Assembly (NCBI GenBank): GCA_018907035.1
Contig: JACCIC010000002.1
Location: 3,645,001-3,709,000 of the forward strand
Reading direction: 5' to 3'
Length of the DNA: 64,000 bases
Origin: Sycobia sp. Sy_11
Lineage: Eukaryota > Arthropoda > Insecta > Hymenoptera > Epichrysomallidae
In this document: piece after piece, positions 38,503 to 51,905 of the stretch
Layout of the letters: each line of letters opens with the position of its first letter
Position numbering within the stretch: position 1 is the stretch's first letter
Position numbers and translations under genes: made by a program
Notes under the pieces: generated by a model
Database searches by the model: none
What the model saw: the letters and a program-made list of their open reading frames with translations, nothing else
Told to the model about the DNA's origin: nothing

Positions 38503-39900
38503 TGTTTTGTTAGAAGTCGTCGATTAAGAACGTAATAAACTATTGTTTTCGAAGAGAAACACATTGCAAGTACGCATTAACATTTAATAATTATTCAATT
38601 AATCGTGCTTGTCATGACCTTATTGTGTTATCTATGTAGTTAATATATAGACCGTATGTAATATATTATAATATCGGGAAATATTTTATAGACAGTTTAC
38701 TCGATCAACTACTGAATGAAATATTGATAATGATATAAAATTTTCGTTTAATTTATGTTCCAGCCATTATTTTTCTACAGTGGAAAAAGTAGCGTCTAGA
38801 ACAATTTTACTGTAAAGATCAGTAATTTATAAAAAGTGAAGATTGTTCTCTTTAATTTGCTCGCTTATAGACACATAATAACTGAAAATATATTATAATA
38901 AGAAAATATTTCGTGATCGAAGATTCAGTGTACATTTCATGAAACGTAATTTCATCATTCACAAATTATTAAAAGACAAATTATTATATGCTATTGTTCA
39001 TTATCGATCTTGAAAATGTAATATCAGTCGAAGCAGGATTGGGATAAATAAATTAATTTCCTTTATTTTTAATCATTTACCAAATTCCCGGTGATCTAAA
39101 TTTAATTAATAAAACAATATTGAAATAATACTATGTAATTTCCTAACAATTGTATAAAATACGTTCCTGGTTAATTTTTTATCAAATGATATTTAAATTG
39201 TTTACTATTTATATATTTTAACGAAAGTTTTATTGAATACTCACAAAAAAGTGACTCCTTAAGAGATAATTTAAGACTAAGTTCTACATTTGTTCGGTTT
39301 TTGCCTTTAAAGAGAGAAAATGTAAATTAGAAAGAAAAAAACATGAATAAACAGCTACTACTTGAAACTGTAGGTATATATTTAATTAAATTGCATATTA
39401 TTTTAATTATATCTATCATAATATTAAACATCCTTGAAATAAATTATGTATCTAAATTTATGATTTTTCTTATTTCGTTTTTCTCTAGTAAAATTCCAAC
39501 AAAATTGTCTACATCAATTTTATCATAGATTATAACCAAGATTATTAAACTAGCAAATAAATGTTGTTGTTTTTTATTATTATGTTATTACTGATAGACA
39601 GCATTACATATGATAACAGCATATGATAAAGCATAGTTATTTTTTTATATTACTTTTTTATATTATTTTGGTGTTCAATGTGACTTGTTTCTCAAAATTA
39701 TCCAAATATTTAGGAATTTTTTTTCTCGATTATCATTTTTATCGTTCACTTTATGTAATGCTAGAAATAAATTCTGTTTAAACTGAGCTTTTTTAAAAAA
39801 ATTTTGGATGTTATTTAACGTTAGATTAAACATTAGATGTATTCTTAAGTCAAAGTTATTTTATATTTGATAACAAATATTACTTACACTATGCAATTGT
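37074..39900. other. 5' flank of copy 5 and AT-rich DNA
   Basis: A splice acceptor on the minus strand at 37074-37076 shows that copy 5 also has an upstream exon, but I could not place it. Candidates are the TATTTAAATA near 37540 and the donor-like GTGAGTAT near 38101-38108; neither has the leader shared by copies 1-4. CCAAGCGCGTGTAT at 38176-38189 recurs in a later island. A (TA)n tract lies at 38440-38498. No gene is seen. Confidence 0.35.
38440..38498. repeat. (TA)n tract
   Basis: A pure TA run of about 59 bases in non-coding DNA. Confidence 0.92.
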
Positions 39901-39959
39901 TTACCAATGGGATGTTGCGTCTAATTTTGAAGATAATATTTTTTTAATTGTCAACATTA

Positions 39960-40340
39960 TTAACTAATAATGTTTTATTCTAAGCTAAACTGTGTGAAAG
40001 TTATTCTTTGCTTTTCGATAGGTACAGAAGAGCAAATAAATTATTTTTTGTCTTTATTAAACTCCTTTCACACATTTTTTAAGTTCACAATCGAAATTGA
40101 ACATTCCAACTATTTTAATTTCTTAGACTTATGTATCATTAAAGATAATAAAACATTTATAATAGCTATGAGAAAATCCTCATTCAGCGACACTTGATTA
40201 CCTGCTAATTTTAATAAATCATATATAGTATTACGTTATTATTATTTATATTTACATACACAGACCTTTATAAATTTCCTAAAGTTTATCACACTTTAAT
40301 AGAGAAATAAATATTTGAAAAATATTGGCTATAAATAAAA
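39960..40340 (+). mobile_element. Penelope-like element RT fragment
   Basis: A plus-strand frame contains EEQINYFLSLLNSF, then FKFTIEIEHSNYFNFLDLCI, then RKSSFSDT and a stop. The order FTIEIE, NFLDL, then an (Y)RK-P/S-FSDT block is characteristic of the reverse transcriptase of Penelope-like retroelements. Only this part is left; the rest of RT and the GIY-YIG endonuclease are not recognisable. Confidence 0.7.
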
Positions 40341-40743
40341 GTTTCTATATTACTTTCCCTGATCAATTAGTAGTCAAAAAACGTGTTAAACTATTTTTCA
40401 AAACTTTTTACATGAATTCAAACACAAAGATTAAAATTTATTTTCTCGTCAATTTTGTCCCCCTTTAAGTAATACTGTTAGTTACTACTTAAAATAATTA
40501 GAAATTAATACCATCAATGTTACTAAAATAAATCTGAAATCATTATTATTTAATAATAAATACAAAAATCATACCTTAAACAAAAGCGGTGTTTATGAAA
40601 TTGTGTGTTCTGATTCTAATGGTATATATATATATATATAGAACCAAATAGGTATATCGTTACAAGCATGCATAAATAAATGTTTAAAATTAAATCAATA
40701 GAAAAAAGCTGTACTGGCTTATCAGAGCACTGAATTAATTTTA

Positions 40744-40780
40744 ACACACACACACGCGCACGCAGGCACGCACGCACACA
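40744..40780. repeat. CA-rich microsatellite
   Basis: Imperfect CACACA/CACGCA run just before the Penelope-like terminal motif. Confidence 0.75.
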
Positions 40781-40796
40781 CTTCATTTTATTGTAC

Positions 40797-40870
40797 ACCC
40801 TGATGATGGCTTAACTGCCGAGACAGCTGTTCGGATCGAAATTAACCAAGTGTTTTTATTTATCTTTACT
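40797..40870 (+). mobile_element. Penelope-like terminal motif with hammerhead-like box
   Basis: CCTGATGATGGCTTAACTGC followed by CGAGACAGCTG and TTCGGATCGAAAT. CTGATGA is the first box of a hammerhead ribozyme; GGC/GCC can form a short stem after it; CCGA...TCGG encloses the palindrome ACAGCTGT. The second hammerhead box (GAAAC) reads GAGAC. It is on the same strand as the RT fragment about 450 bases upstream, so the two may be one truncated element. Confidence 0.5.
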
Positions 40871-41599
40871 TTAATAATAAGTTCAGTAAGTTTAGGAAGC
40901 TTGGTTTTGGCAAAGCTTGGCGATGATTGACAAAGCATGCAAAGTTTACGACACATGAGAAAATTTGCAAAAACATGGTCTATACTCTAGAAATGACTAG
41001 AAATAACTTAACTAAATGATTTTCAAAATTATTCAGCCTTCTCCAACCTTGATTAACGTTGCGATTAACATTGACTATAAACATGTATCTTCATTTGATA
41101 CGTTTAGTAATGCTTGGAAAAGTTCAACAAAGTCTGGAATAGGGATTTTTTTTTCCTATTAGTGCGCATACTAACTATTTTTATTCGTCAAACATAGTAT
41201 TTTATAAAAATAAACAAATCTTGATGTATACTTGTTGATCGTATAAACAGAAATATAAAGAGCAAATAATTTCTTATTGGACAAGGTTTGAATTATAATT
41301 TAAAGACTAAATACTAAATCAATGCCATTTTCACTGTATATTCAGAACGAAGTCATAAAGTGGGTTTGCATCAAATGGATAGAAAATCCAATTACAAACC
41401 GGATTCTATCTCATGCAGTTTTCATTTTATATCAAGAGTAACGTAATATACCGCCCGATGTACAGATATATAAAGGAAGAGTTTTAACCTAAAAAATAAC
41501 AACTCCTCCAGGACGGATATAGTCATCATATATTCTATATCACATGTACTCTCCTTCTTCTCTTTTATTCCTCGACCCCACTGAAAGCTCTTTAACAAT

Positions 41600-42030
41600 G
41601 AAGCGATTAGTCTTTTTTCTTTCGAGGTTTTGAGCCCGGGCGTGGCATCCCTTTTAAGTTCGAACAGAATAGCTTGCCGCGGAAGGCGCCACCTGTCACG
41701 CTTTTTCGGCCAATCTTAATATCCTTTTATAAAGGCGCTTTTAACCAGGAGTTTGCCCTCGCTCTTTATGTTTGTTTTCCGGCTAAGTTTATTTGACCAT
41801 TAGTTAAGAATTATTGCCAAAGTTCGGAAGTTCCATTTGCAGTTCACGTTAGTATGTGCGCGTATCTATGAGCATGGAAAATTTTCACAGGGGAAAATGA
41901 TAATCAATTAAGAGGACTGCCGCCATCCTCGTGTAAAAAGTTAGCGTAGTTGTATATTCGTTATTTACGATTGAGGGCGGGGAAACTTTCTGCGATTTCT
42001 GGGGCTATTAGAATTTTGCGCAGTCGAAGA
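41600..42030. other. GC-rich island
   Basis: A GC-richer block with CACCTG and a TCCTTTTATAAAGGC near-palindrome (about 41721-41735). No open frame of interest. Candidate regulatory DNA. Confidence 0.35.
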
Positions 42031-43194
42031 AAAAGAAAGGCTCCATAAATCGTCTAGTTTATGAGATGATCGATGCTTATTGTCTTCCTATAATTTTGGA
42101 GATAATAATTTGTATTCAATATTTTCATAATCGATAATTGAAAAGGGACACATTCTGAATGAAAAAGACTTATGTAAAACGTGCTCGTTACTCATTTCTT
42201 TTATTTTAATGTATATAAAAAAAAATACAAATCCACGAAGAAATAGTGCGAAATAATATTAGAATTTATAAATAATAACCATAATTATACTCGTAAAAGT
42301 GTATGTAGAGTGTCACATGTCATATACTGAAAGTGAGATGAAGTAATAAAAGTATGAAGAGTAAGTACGAAGATTATATCAATTTATTTATATTTCAATT
42401 ATTACTAACCCATACACTTACAGCAACAGTTATATTTTTAAACGATACATATTCTTCAGTATATGTATCTCTCGAGGTACTTTCGTCCTCTAAGTTTTAC
42501 TTTTCTTCAGTGTAACGAGAAGAGCGAAAGATAAAGAAATGAGCAACGTTTTCGACATTTGTTAGGATATCTATGGATCAAAGGGCTTATTATTCCAAAG
42601 TCCCTGAGTCCACTTTAATCTATATCCCTTGGGGTTCTTATGACATAAAGCAAGGAGCGATTTGAGCATTGCAAAAACTTCTCCTCCTCAACGTACTTGT
42701 AAGATTTCATCCGGGTCCTGATTATCCATGACTATCGCTTTATAACTGTCACGAACTCTACGACTAATATCGCCGCTCCTCTCCTTGGCTTGTATTACTT
42801 ATCTTACTTTACTTTTTATTTTCTGTGAGGTCAGCTGTCAATGGTAATTTTTCAAAATTACTTGGCTATGATACCGTAAGGTATACGTACGTATAAATCA
42901 GATCTTGCGTGCTTGTTTGATAATTTTAAGAAACGCCATCGTAAATTCTATTTATAGAAAATCAATAATTCCGTTTAAACAATTGTCTGTTGTTTAAACA
43001 AAAATCTATTATCGTCCGTAATTGTTTTGTATTTCTATTATCAATATAATAAGAAGATTAGATTAATGGATCATACTTTACCTATTAAAATCAAACAAAT
43101 ACCTTTTAAAGTAATTTTATCTTTAGTCGGTGATGCAATATAATTAACTTCGATTCGCAAGGAGCTTTTCATTTATTATAAAAATCTGGCGAAG

Positions 43195-43440
43195 TCGATC
43201 TGGACATTGTCCAAGCGCGCGTATTTTTTCCCGCTCAGAAACCGCTGTGGCAACGGGTATAAATGGAAATCCGATACCGCGCAATATCGAGCGAGAATGG
43301 CAGGTGAGGCAATAACATGCAAATCTAATTCGTGAATCCCCCCCCCCCCGTCTGGGTTTTCGTCTTGCGCAACACAGCCACTTGCATGAACGCGTTAATG
43401 AGATGTAATCGATCTAAGTTTTCCCGGTATATGCGACTGC
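43195..43440. other. GC-rich island with CCAAGCGC and octamer-like motifs
   Basis: Contains TGTCCAAGCGCGCGTAT (CCAAGCGCGCGTAT at 43211-43224), a TATA-like GGTATAAATGG, the octamer ATGCAAAT (43317-43324) followed by CTAATT, and a C homopolymer. No frame of interest. Candidate cis-regulatory module. Confidence 0.4.
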
Positions 43441-43459
43441 ACTTGTTATTTCTTTAGGT

Positions 43460-43463
<4 letters not shown>

Positions 43464-43515
<52 letters not shown>
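43464..43515. repeat. (TA)n tract
   Basis: A TA run of about 50 bases next to the GC-rich island. Confidence 0.92.
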
Positions 43516-43518
<3 letters not shown>

Positions 43519-44329
43519 ACAACAAACACTTCAACGTGACTTGGCTGTATTCCTTAGATGATTTTTCACTTTTTGTATAGCGATCAAAATATACTAGGAG
43601 TTATCCTACCACTGTAAGTATAAATTACATGGGTGATAAGTACTCTTCTACTTACCAAATCAGTCAGTTCCAAAGGCTCTTGGATTATCGGCGAACGTTA
43701 ATTTCAGAATGTTTAACAGTTTCTCGATGACTTGGCATGGCATGAAGATTTTGATATTACTAATTTAAATAAGTCTACTCGGTATTCACGATCATCAAAT
43801 TTGTTTGGATATGTTTTGATTATCAATTTCTGCATTAATATTCTTCTGACAACGAACAATTTCATGATTTAATTTGTATTAGAGTGAACAAGTAGCTCTA
43901 TTTTTACGGTAAAGAACACAATGAAGTATCGGCAATGAAAAAATGAATATCGATATTAGCATAAAGGAATTTAGCTTTTAGGTCGTGCTAATATCTCGTT
44001 ATATTGATTAGCGAAATCATTAAAAAGTTGGACCGATTTAAATACCTCAAGTGAATTTAGTAGTTAATTTTTATCAATAGTTAATTTATTATTGTACTTA
44101 AACTTACTTATAATATTAAACTTTACTTATATTATTAAAACTAAATTCAATTTAATTTCATATGATATCGTCGTCCTCGAAAATGCTTGTTAGATTCATC
44201 TTCATTATGAAATTCTGATTGTAATTTTCATGATGAAAATCTGATCGTTTCTGCATTGAATTTTCAATTAGATAAGATCGGTACCTTGATGGTGATGAAG
44301 GCGCGATGTTACCAACCTAAAAAGTATTC

Positions 44330-44470
44330 TACCTTGCGTAGAATATTAGGATTATTTAGGATACTTAGAGTACTTAGGAATAATAGAATATTTTATATAG
44401 AATCACGAGGATAATAGAATACTAACAATACCTTTAGAATACTTAGAAAATCCAATAGAACTAGAATAAG
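44330..44470. repeat. degenerate TAGAATACTTAGAA-type repeats
   Basis: Several imperfect copies of a TAGAATA / ACTTAGAA word occur in about 140 bases. No function seen. Confidence 0.45.
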
Positions 44471-44579
44471 AACTTGATCTATGGTTAAAATAGGAATTAA
44501 AAACATTCGTTGTTCTCCATACGCTATTCGAGGACGCACATTTATTTTTTATATTGAAATCCACCGTACTTTACCGAAA

Positions 44580-44830
44580 AAACATCATCGCCCTCGCAGG
44601 CTTTTCGCGGCGCAACGAAGCTGACGCGGTTCGTTTGCAATGCGGGAACTATACGCGTTTCTTTGAATAGTTAGCAATACATCGGGCTACGGTGTATATA
44701 CTTTTTACCCCTTTCCCCCACCTATTCATCAGTTCCCAATGGGCTGTCTGATATCACGCGGGGTTATACGGCTTCTTTACACACGGGCTAATCCGACCGA
44801 GTGTCGAGGGCTATTCAAAGCTGTCGATGT
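44580..44830. other. GC-rich island
   Basis: GC-richer block with several CG dinucleotides in AT-rich DNA and no plausible frame. Confidence 0.35.
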
Positions 44831-44849
44831 GACGCTGATCATTTTTCTT

Positions 44850-47550
44850 TTACTGATGCGCAAAGAAAGGATTTTATAAATGGAAAATTGAAAGATTTTT
44901 TTTTTTTATTTAACATTGCTCGAATTTATCCAACGATATTACGTGCTCCATTGTTTTACTTTAAATAAATATGTCGCACTAGATGGTATTATAGAAAGCT
45001 ACAATTGGATCTTATAAGTTTCTTAATGCATAAACATATTGTAATTTTTTTAAATAATATGCATTAATCCGTAAGAATTTTCCAAAGCAGGTTCGAAGTG
45101 TAGTCGTTCAATGTATATCTTATAGCAATTCATGAATTAATGTTGGAATAAGCTGTTGAGAATTTATGTGCTTCTATTTATTTAACTTTTATCTTTTTTT
45201 ATCTGGAGCATACATTCGTAAATGTACTTAATCAGTCACACTTTCAAATAACATTTCAGACAGAGTAGTTTACGAATGCAAATTTCAAGCGAGGCAGTAA
45301 AAAGTAGGTTAGTTGGGGCACGATTTATTATAGCGGCGCAGAAAGATTAAATCTTCAGTTCTTAATAATATTCCTGCAAACTTCTTCCATAGTTAACGTT
45401 TGATTCATTATATTTGTTTGCCGTTCCCCGGCTCAGCGCCGAAGCCAAGTTACATTATCGAGAAGTGCCTTTTATTTATATGTGAATAAGTAATAATTGA
45501 CCTAAAAAGTTTATTGAAAATCCGACAATTTACAAAGAATATACTGTTCCTAGGCATGCTTGCATTTGAGTCATTATGAAATTATTTATTACTTAGGGTA
45601 TAATGTATAATTTATGAAAAAAAACAAAAAATATACCATTTGTAAATTTACATTTTTTTAATTAACTTTTATCTTTAATTCTAAATAAAAAACTATTCAG
45701 AACTGGCTCCTTAATATCTCGGGTTGAATCTACTTTTACATGTAATAAACCACTTTTACTTTTCTACAGAATGAGTCAGAAGTGATGATTCGAATCATGA
45801 GTATGATATCCCTGAATGTACGAAATTATTTTCTTCAGAATTGTTGGCAGCATTATTCGATGCTGATATGAGTGTTCTTTATAACATATTATATTATACT
45901 GGATGGTTTTACGAAATTAAAATGGTCGAAAAATTAGCTAATTAATGAAGAGTTATTCATTACTCAGCGGATCAATGGATGTTAATCTGGAATTCGAGCT
46001 TGAACATGATTTTGAAGATTAGATTTCTATTATTATTATGGATTTATAGTAGAAACTTCTTTTTTGACTCAGGACTTCGAACACACTATACAGAGAAGCC
46101 ATGGAACAAAGTAAACTTCAACTATCCGAACTTTAATTGATAATAACTGAAAGAAACTATATTTCAAAAACTATATTTCAGAACATATATGTACATTTCA
46201 CTCGAGGTAAAAAGTAAAGGTACCTATTTTACAAAATGAAAGTTGGCCTTCAAAGGCCTATGAAAATCAATTTAAGCGCCAAGTTTTAGGATAACATATC
46301 AGTTTTCTATATTTGAATGATATAACTATAATTATTAATTATTTCTTATTATCATTACCTTTACAATACTACCTAAAGCTACATACTCAATCATCCGATA
46401 TTAAAATGCACCATACTGTACTTTGTACCGAGTATATTCCATCATCTACCTGATAAGTCAACTATGCCAATCTTATGTAAAATAAAATATTTAAAAATAT
46501 GGAAAATAATACAATTGATGCTTTTCCGGAGAGATTAATAAAATCACACAAAATTAAACATATTTAGACTATAATATGCCAAACTACATATGCAATAGTC
46601 GTAAATAATTAATTTTAATTACATTTGAATCGTAGACGCAGAGTGTCTCAAGTGCGGATCAGAGATTTTAATAAGAAAAGTTTACCTCGATACTAAGGAT
46701 GTAAATAGATGATAACACAGTGGTGGTAGCACTTTGAAAATTTTTTGAGATATATAAAAATATTTGTTTTTATAATCCGTGTTCTAATATCTTCGAATGT
46801 TTTCTTCATACATAACACCGATGCAGATACATATTTTGAAAGGTTTGTAATGCTCGTTGTAATTCGTTACAAACTCTATGAAATGCAATACCAGCTGTTC
46901 ATAGTGTTTATAATATTCATACATAGACCTGTCTTATATGCAAGGTCGCTGTTGAAAAAATCATTGTTCCGACAGTTCAGTTCAATGTGTCCACTCATCA
47001 GAGTGAGTGGTCGTGTTTTCTATTCAATGTTACGTTTAAACCTGTTTATTCAGTTAATTCAGTCGTATTTATTTAAGAAAATACTCTATATGTATATTTA
47101 TCAATAATAAATCTGTAAACAAGTACGATATTAACCTGTAAAGTATAAAATTAATATATACTTTATAACGAAATTGGAAAATTCATGTTAACACTATTTG
47201 TAATGTCAAACACAAGTAGTTTAGACTAGACAGAGGTAATTAACATTAATTTTTCAATTTTTTCTTAAAGTAGATATAAAATATATATTAAATATATACG
47301 TATTTACAGTTCATCGTATTGGTTAAATGTATTTCCATTGGTGGAACGAGAGAAGCGATCATTTGAAGATATTAGAATACGAATTAATGCAGATACGCGT
47401 GCTTAAACTAATATTCAGACCACAAATATAAAATTGTAACTAATTATAGCTCAGTTGGTTTTTGTCGCTCAGTATGATGTAATAATTCAATAATATTTTT
47501 GTTAGATGTGTATATAGGATAGTAAATAAAACATAACAGCTGCAATTTAA
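44850..47550. other. AT-rich non-coding stretch
   Basis: No recognisable gene or domain. The plus-strand frame at 46745-47107 (120 aa) is hydrophobic and unlike anything I know; I treat it as chance. A short GC-richer patch lies near 45430-45470. Confidence 0.35.
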
Positions 47551-47554
47551 TTAC

Positions 47555-47588
47555 GACGTTTCGATAGGTAATTTTTTATCTTCATCAG
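47555..47588 (-). ncRNA. hammerhead-ribozyme-like motif of Penelope type
   Basis: Read on the minus strand: CTGATGA, then A, then GATA-loop-TATC as a 4-bp stem II, then GAAAC and GTC. This keeps the CUGAUGA, GAAA and cleavage-site UC elements of a hammerhead, with a stem III of only A-C/G-U. Penelope-like elements are known to carry hammerheads with very short stem III. Stem I looks weak here, so activity is doubtful. No RT frame is nearby. Confidence 0.45.
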
Positions 47589-47908
47589 GATTTACTCACA
47601 CTCTAAAAGAAATTCATCATAGACTTACTTTTTATTATAATATTATTTACTAAATCTGATAGTAGTCCAAAAAAATATTGCTCTGTATATTAAATTTTAT
47701 AATATTGATCGATGAGATGATGAATTTTGAGCTATTCTACATAACATACAGTCAAACCATAAGTATGCAGGTAAACTATTTCATATTACAATCTGTGTGT
47801 CGCGCAGTTGGGGCAAAAACAATATCCCATATATATATATACATAAATGAGATGAACAAATCAACCGACGAGGTGTAGTATAAATGGTAACTTACGATCC
47901 CATTTCAG

Positions 47909-48086
47909 AATTGGGAACTGGAATGGAGAGGCACAGGGCTGCATCGGCGGAGCACCAGGAGGCACGGGACGCGGCGAGCGGCGTCAGCGTCAGCATCGCG
48001 ATCACGGAGCCGAGCGCCGGGGCGAGGAGCGGCTGCGCCAAGGAGGAGGGGCTCGGCGTCGCGGCGAACGAGCGCGTCGAGGCCCG
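47909..48086 (+). CDS. possible internal coding exon, unidentified
   Basis: The plus strand has an acceptor CCCATTTCAG ending at 47908 and a donor GTGAGC from 48087, enclosing 178 GC-rich bases. In one frame (phase in 1, out 2) it is open and reads LGTGMERHRAASAEHQEAR, then GVSVSIAITEP, then EEGLGVAANERVEAR. This mixed composition is less biased than the Arg-rich readings of the other frames. No partner exon was found in the window, so it would belong to a gene with very long introns. It may equally be a non-coding GC island; I cannot name a product. Confidence 0.3.
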
Positions 48087-48189
48087 GTGAGCAGCGCGAC
48101 GGGTCGAGCAGGCCCGTTGCCTCGGCCAGGAGCGGCTGGCGAGCCTCGCCCCCGTCTGCGCCGCCGACGAAGAGCAGAACAGGTGGATA

Positions 48190-51100
48190 TGTCTCTGTTG
48201 TAATTTTTATTGTAATTTTTCTTCGTTGCTGCTATTCTCACTTTCTTTTCTCATCTGAAAATCGAGCAAAACAAGAAAACTGACAGCAATAGAGATAACA
48301 AGACAAAATAGTTTTAGTTGGGATATTTTCAGATCGGTTCAGGCTTGAAGTGTTCAAATGATCAACTACTTTTATGTTTTGTAGGACACAGCGTTTTTTC
48401 CACTTGTTATTCTCGACCTCATCAGTCCCTTCCAATGTGTCGATTGAATTATTTTCATTTATTTTTCTCTGGCCCGTTTATATCCTTTTCTACACGAAGA
48501 ATGCTCTTCCCATAGTTTTATTATGCCTCGAGGGTGTTTTTTTTGTCCGGCCTAGTGTAATTAGCTAACTGTACAGACAACGTATATTATACATTCCTTC
48601 AATTGATACCTGCGTGTAATGTTGCACTGCGTTGCAGCGATCCTTTCTTAGTCTGTCGAGAACCTTTGACAGAGCAACGGCGTTACTCAAGCTACACTCG
48701 TAATATAATGAAATAAATTAATTTTTTTAATGTGCAAACAGTAACAGCACTAATATTATATACGGAAACAACGTGCCCGCTTTGAAATTAAGGGAACTAT
48801 AGAAATTAATATAAAGTATATCTGTGTCAGTTCCCGGGAACAGCGGTGAAGCGATGTATATTGGAGAAGCAAAATGCACGTTAAAAGGCAGTACAGAAGT
48901 GTATGCAATAAATAAAAATTGTGAAGCAGTTATTAATCTTCGCAATATTCACAAGCGACATAAATAAAAAGTAGATAGGCTAGCTCAGCAAAATATACAC
49001 GGATATTATTGACATCTTACAAATTTATTAGATATTTATATCAATTGGTATTTATTTTTGTTTTGTTTACAGTCGATACAATGGACTTAGTAAACTTGCA
49101 CACAGGTTTATTTTATAACATTTAGTCTTCACTTTGACTAAGACTGCGATAAAATTTGCTTAATTTTTAAAGTGCCTAAGTGCTCTTTGTATTTTGCATT
49201 AGTGCTATTACTGTTTTCACGCAAAAATTTGAATTCGTCATTTTTAATTTGTACCCATTCATTTATTTCATTGAAGAACCGGAAAAGCTCGAAAATACAA
49301 CTCGATGAAATATTGTTTCGTACAAAGCACAAATGAATTCATAATGAAAGATAAGATGAAATATAAGGTGGGGCCGAGAAATTCTCCCTCACTATTCAGT
49401 ACGATCAATAAATGAGAGACTATAGTGTGTTAAGCTACTCTTATTAACTTATCTTTTGGTAAGAAATTGCATAATGAAAGACACTCCGGATTAAAATCGG
49501 TCACTGATACTGTCGACTCGCTTTTCACCGGTCGAGCAAAAATTAATGATTCTAAAATTAAAACACTATTGTAAATTCTAAATATTAAATTATTGGGAAT
49601 TTCAGCCAATAATGTCTGTACTTTTTTATTTTTAATCGCTACACAATTTTAAACAATTTCGTCAAACTGTGCAGAAGAAGAACGTTTCGAAAATGTCATC
49701 ATCCAAAACAACAAATAAAATTTCGTAAATTTCTTATTTCGACAATGTTAGATGCAATAAAAAATTTATTTGAAAAATGAAAAAAATGTAGCTAAGGTAC
49801 AATCAATGACCATGATAAATATTTTTATACGATAAATTATATTAGTTATATGTAATATCATCTAAACCAGAGTATTTAATACTCGAGCTGTAAAAACTTA
49901 ATTCGACAGCCCCTTAATTGCGACAAATTATATTTTATACTATGTAGTTATACATAGTATTAATAGAGAAATTTCAACATATAAATTACTTTCCAATATT
50001 TACAGGAAATATAAGCCCTTTTGAGATATTTTTTTTATTTTAAAATTTAAAATTGTACCTATGTCTTTCCATTATTTTATTTTATGAAAGAGTAAGTAAT
50101 GTGTAATTTACCAGAAATATTAAGACAAAATGTAGATAATAATGTTTGGATAGGACATGGAAAAATCGTTTCTTATTCGCTGGACTTTAGATCTCTGTGT
50201 TTCAAAACCCTGTTGAGATTAATCATCCTTCTGTAACTTTGCTTGAAATAATTTGAATAAATATAAGAATTTGTTAAATACCATATTTTTAAATTCAAAA
50301 ATAGGCGGGTTCGTAAGTTTATGAGCTAAGTATAATTACTTTCCTAAAAACAACCCGCAAGATTACGAAAATCGCACATTATTCCCATACATAATTTCAC
50401 GTTATTTGCGTACAACAAAAAATCAATATGCATTATTATCCTTCAAATATTTAAAATGGTGAAAAATTAAATGCAAATATTTAAGTTAAATTTAAATATT
50501 TAATGAGAACAATCGAAAGCGTATCAATAATTGTACACAATACATGTAAAAATATAAAATATTATTTATGTCGGAATACATTAATAAAAATTTATAAAAG
50601 TGCAGCTTAAAATCAATTATTCGTTATAATGCGAAAAAACTATTGTATAGAAGCATATATAGAGCTCTAGTCACCGATCTCACCGCATCAGAGGAAATTA
50701 AAATCCAAATAAACAGCGTTAGGCTGCAGAATGTCTTCTGATTATTAATCGAGCGAAACTAGGAGTGAATAATTGCGTAATTGCATATACCAGTGATTAA
50801 AGTAGTTTGGCGCTACCGTCCAGATAAGAAATCCGGATAAAAAATTGAAGAGACGAACTAGTGATAAAAATTGTCTTTCTAAAAAAAACATCCAATGAAA
50901 TTTGACTAATTGGCAGACTATATACAATCTATATAAGAGAATAGCGTAAAAGAATAATGATATATGTGTATATATATATATATAAAGAAAAAGAAAGAAA
51001 AATTTATTATAAATGTGCAAAGGTGGTGATTTTCACACGAGCGCACGCTGTTTGTCGCTGGAAGTTCATGAAAGAAAAAATTCGAATAATTAATCTGGGC

Positions 51101-51500
51101 CTGTTTCTGCTATTATATAAACATTTTTTCGACCTGAGTAACTTACATATTTCCAATATTGAATTACTTATTTATCTACAATAAATATTTAAATAAATTA
51201 AAGTTTGAATTTGTTAAAATAGATTAAACGTTTAGTGAGTTTAAATTTATGAAATATTTTTGACAAAAATTCGACCAGAAACTAAGGTATATCTTTCTTC
51301 AGATTCTATAGCTTGGTTTTTATAAAAAATTTACGATTGGTTTCGTGCATTTTTCCGGTAATTTGATTTATATTCGAACCACCTTAACTTAATTTTTTTT
51401 ATTACAAAATCCGGCCATTAGAAAACAAACCGAACGTTAACAATCTACGGGTAGTTCATATATAAAAGGGATAAAATAGAAGCAAAGAAATACGGGCACT
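48190..51500. other. AT-rich non-coding stretch
   Basis: No convincing gene. Frames at 48238-48568 and 50745-51184 are short and without domains. Possible intron or intergenic DNA. Confidence 0.35.
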
Positions 51501-51519
51501 CCAAACATAAAAAAAAACA

Positions 51520-51644
51520 TCGAAGCCCCGTCTGCGCGCATTAAATTTCTCGTATACACATATACACATTACAATACACATTCACAATACACATATACTT
51601 CTCCGCGCTGCGCGCGCATTCACAGGGGCAAAAAGGGAGCGAGT

Positions 51645-51676
<32 letters not shown>

Positions 51677-51862
51677 TAGGGACGGAGAGCGTGGAAGGGA
51701 GCGAGTTGGAGAGAAAGAAGAGGGAAGGAGGTATAGAGAACGAATCCAAGTTAGCACAGGAGCAGCGAGACTCCGGCGCTGGAAAATTGAAAAGCGGCCA
51801 AGAGGGTTTCCGCCGTTTCGTTCCGCCGATTTGTCGGACGTGACTTTTGTGCGGGTGGAGAG

Positions 51863-51905
<43 letters not shown>

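Noticed and set aside
46745..47107. 120-aa hydrophobic plus-strand frame
   Set aside because: Rich in Phe, Ile and Tyr as expected of AT-rich chance frames; no domain or splice evidence.
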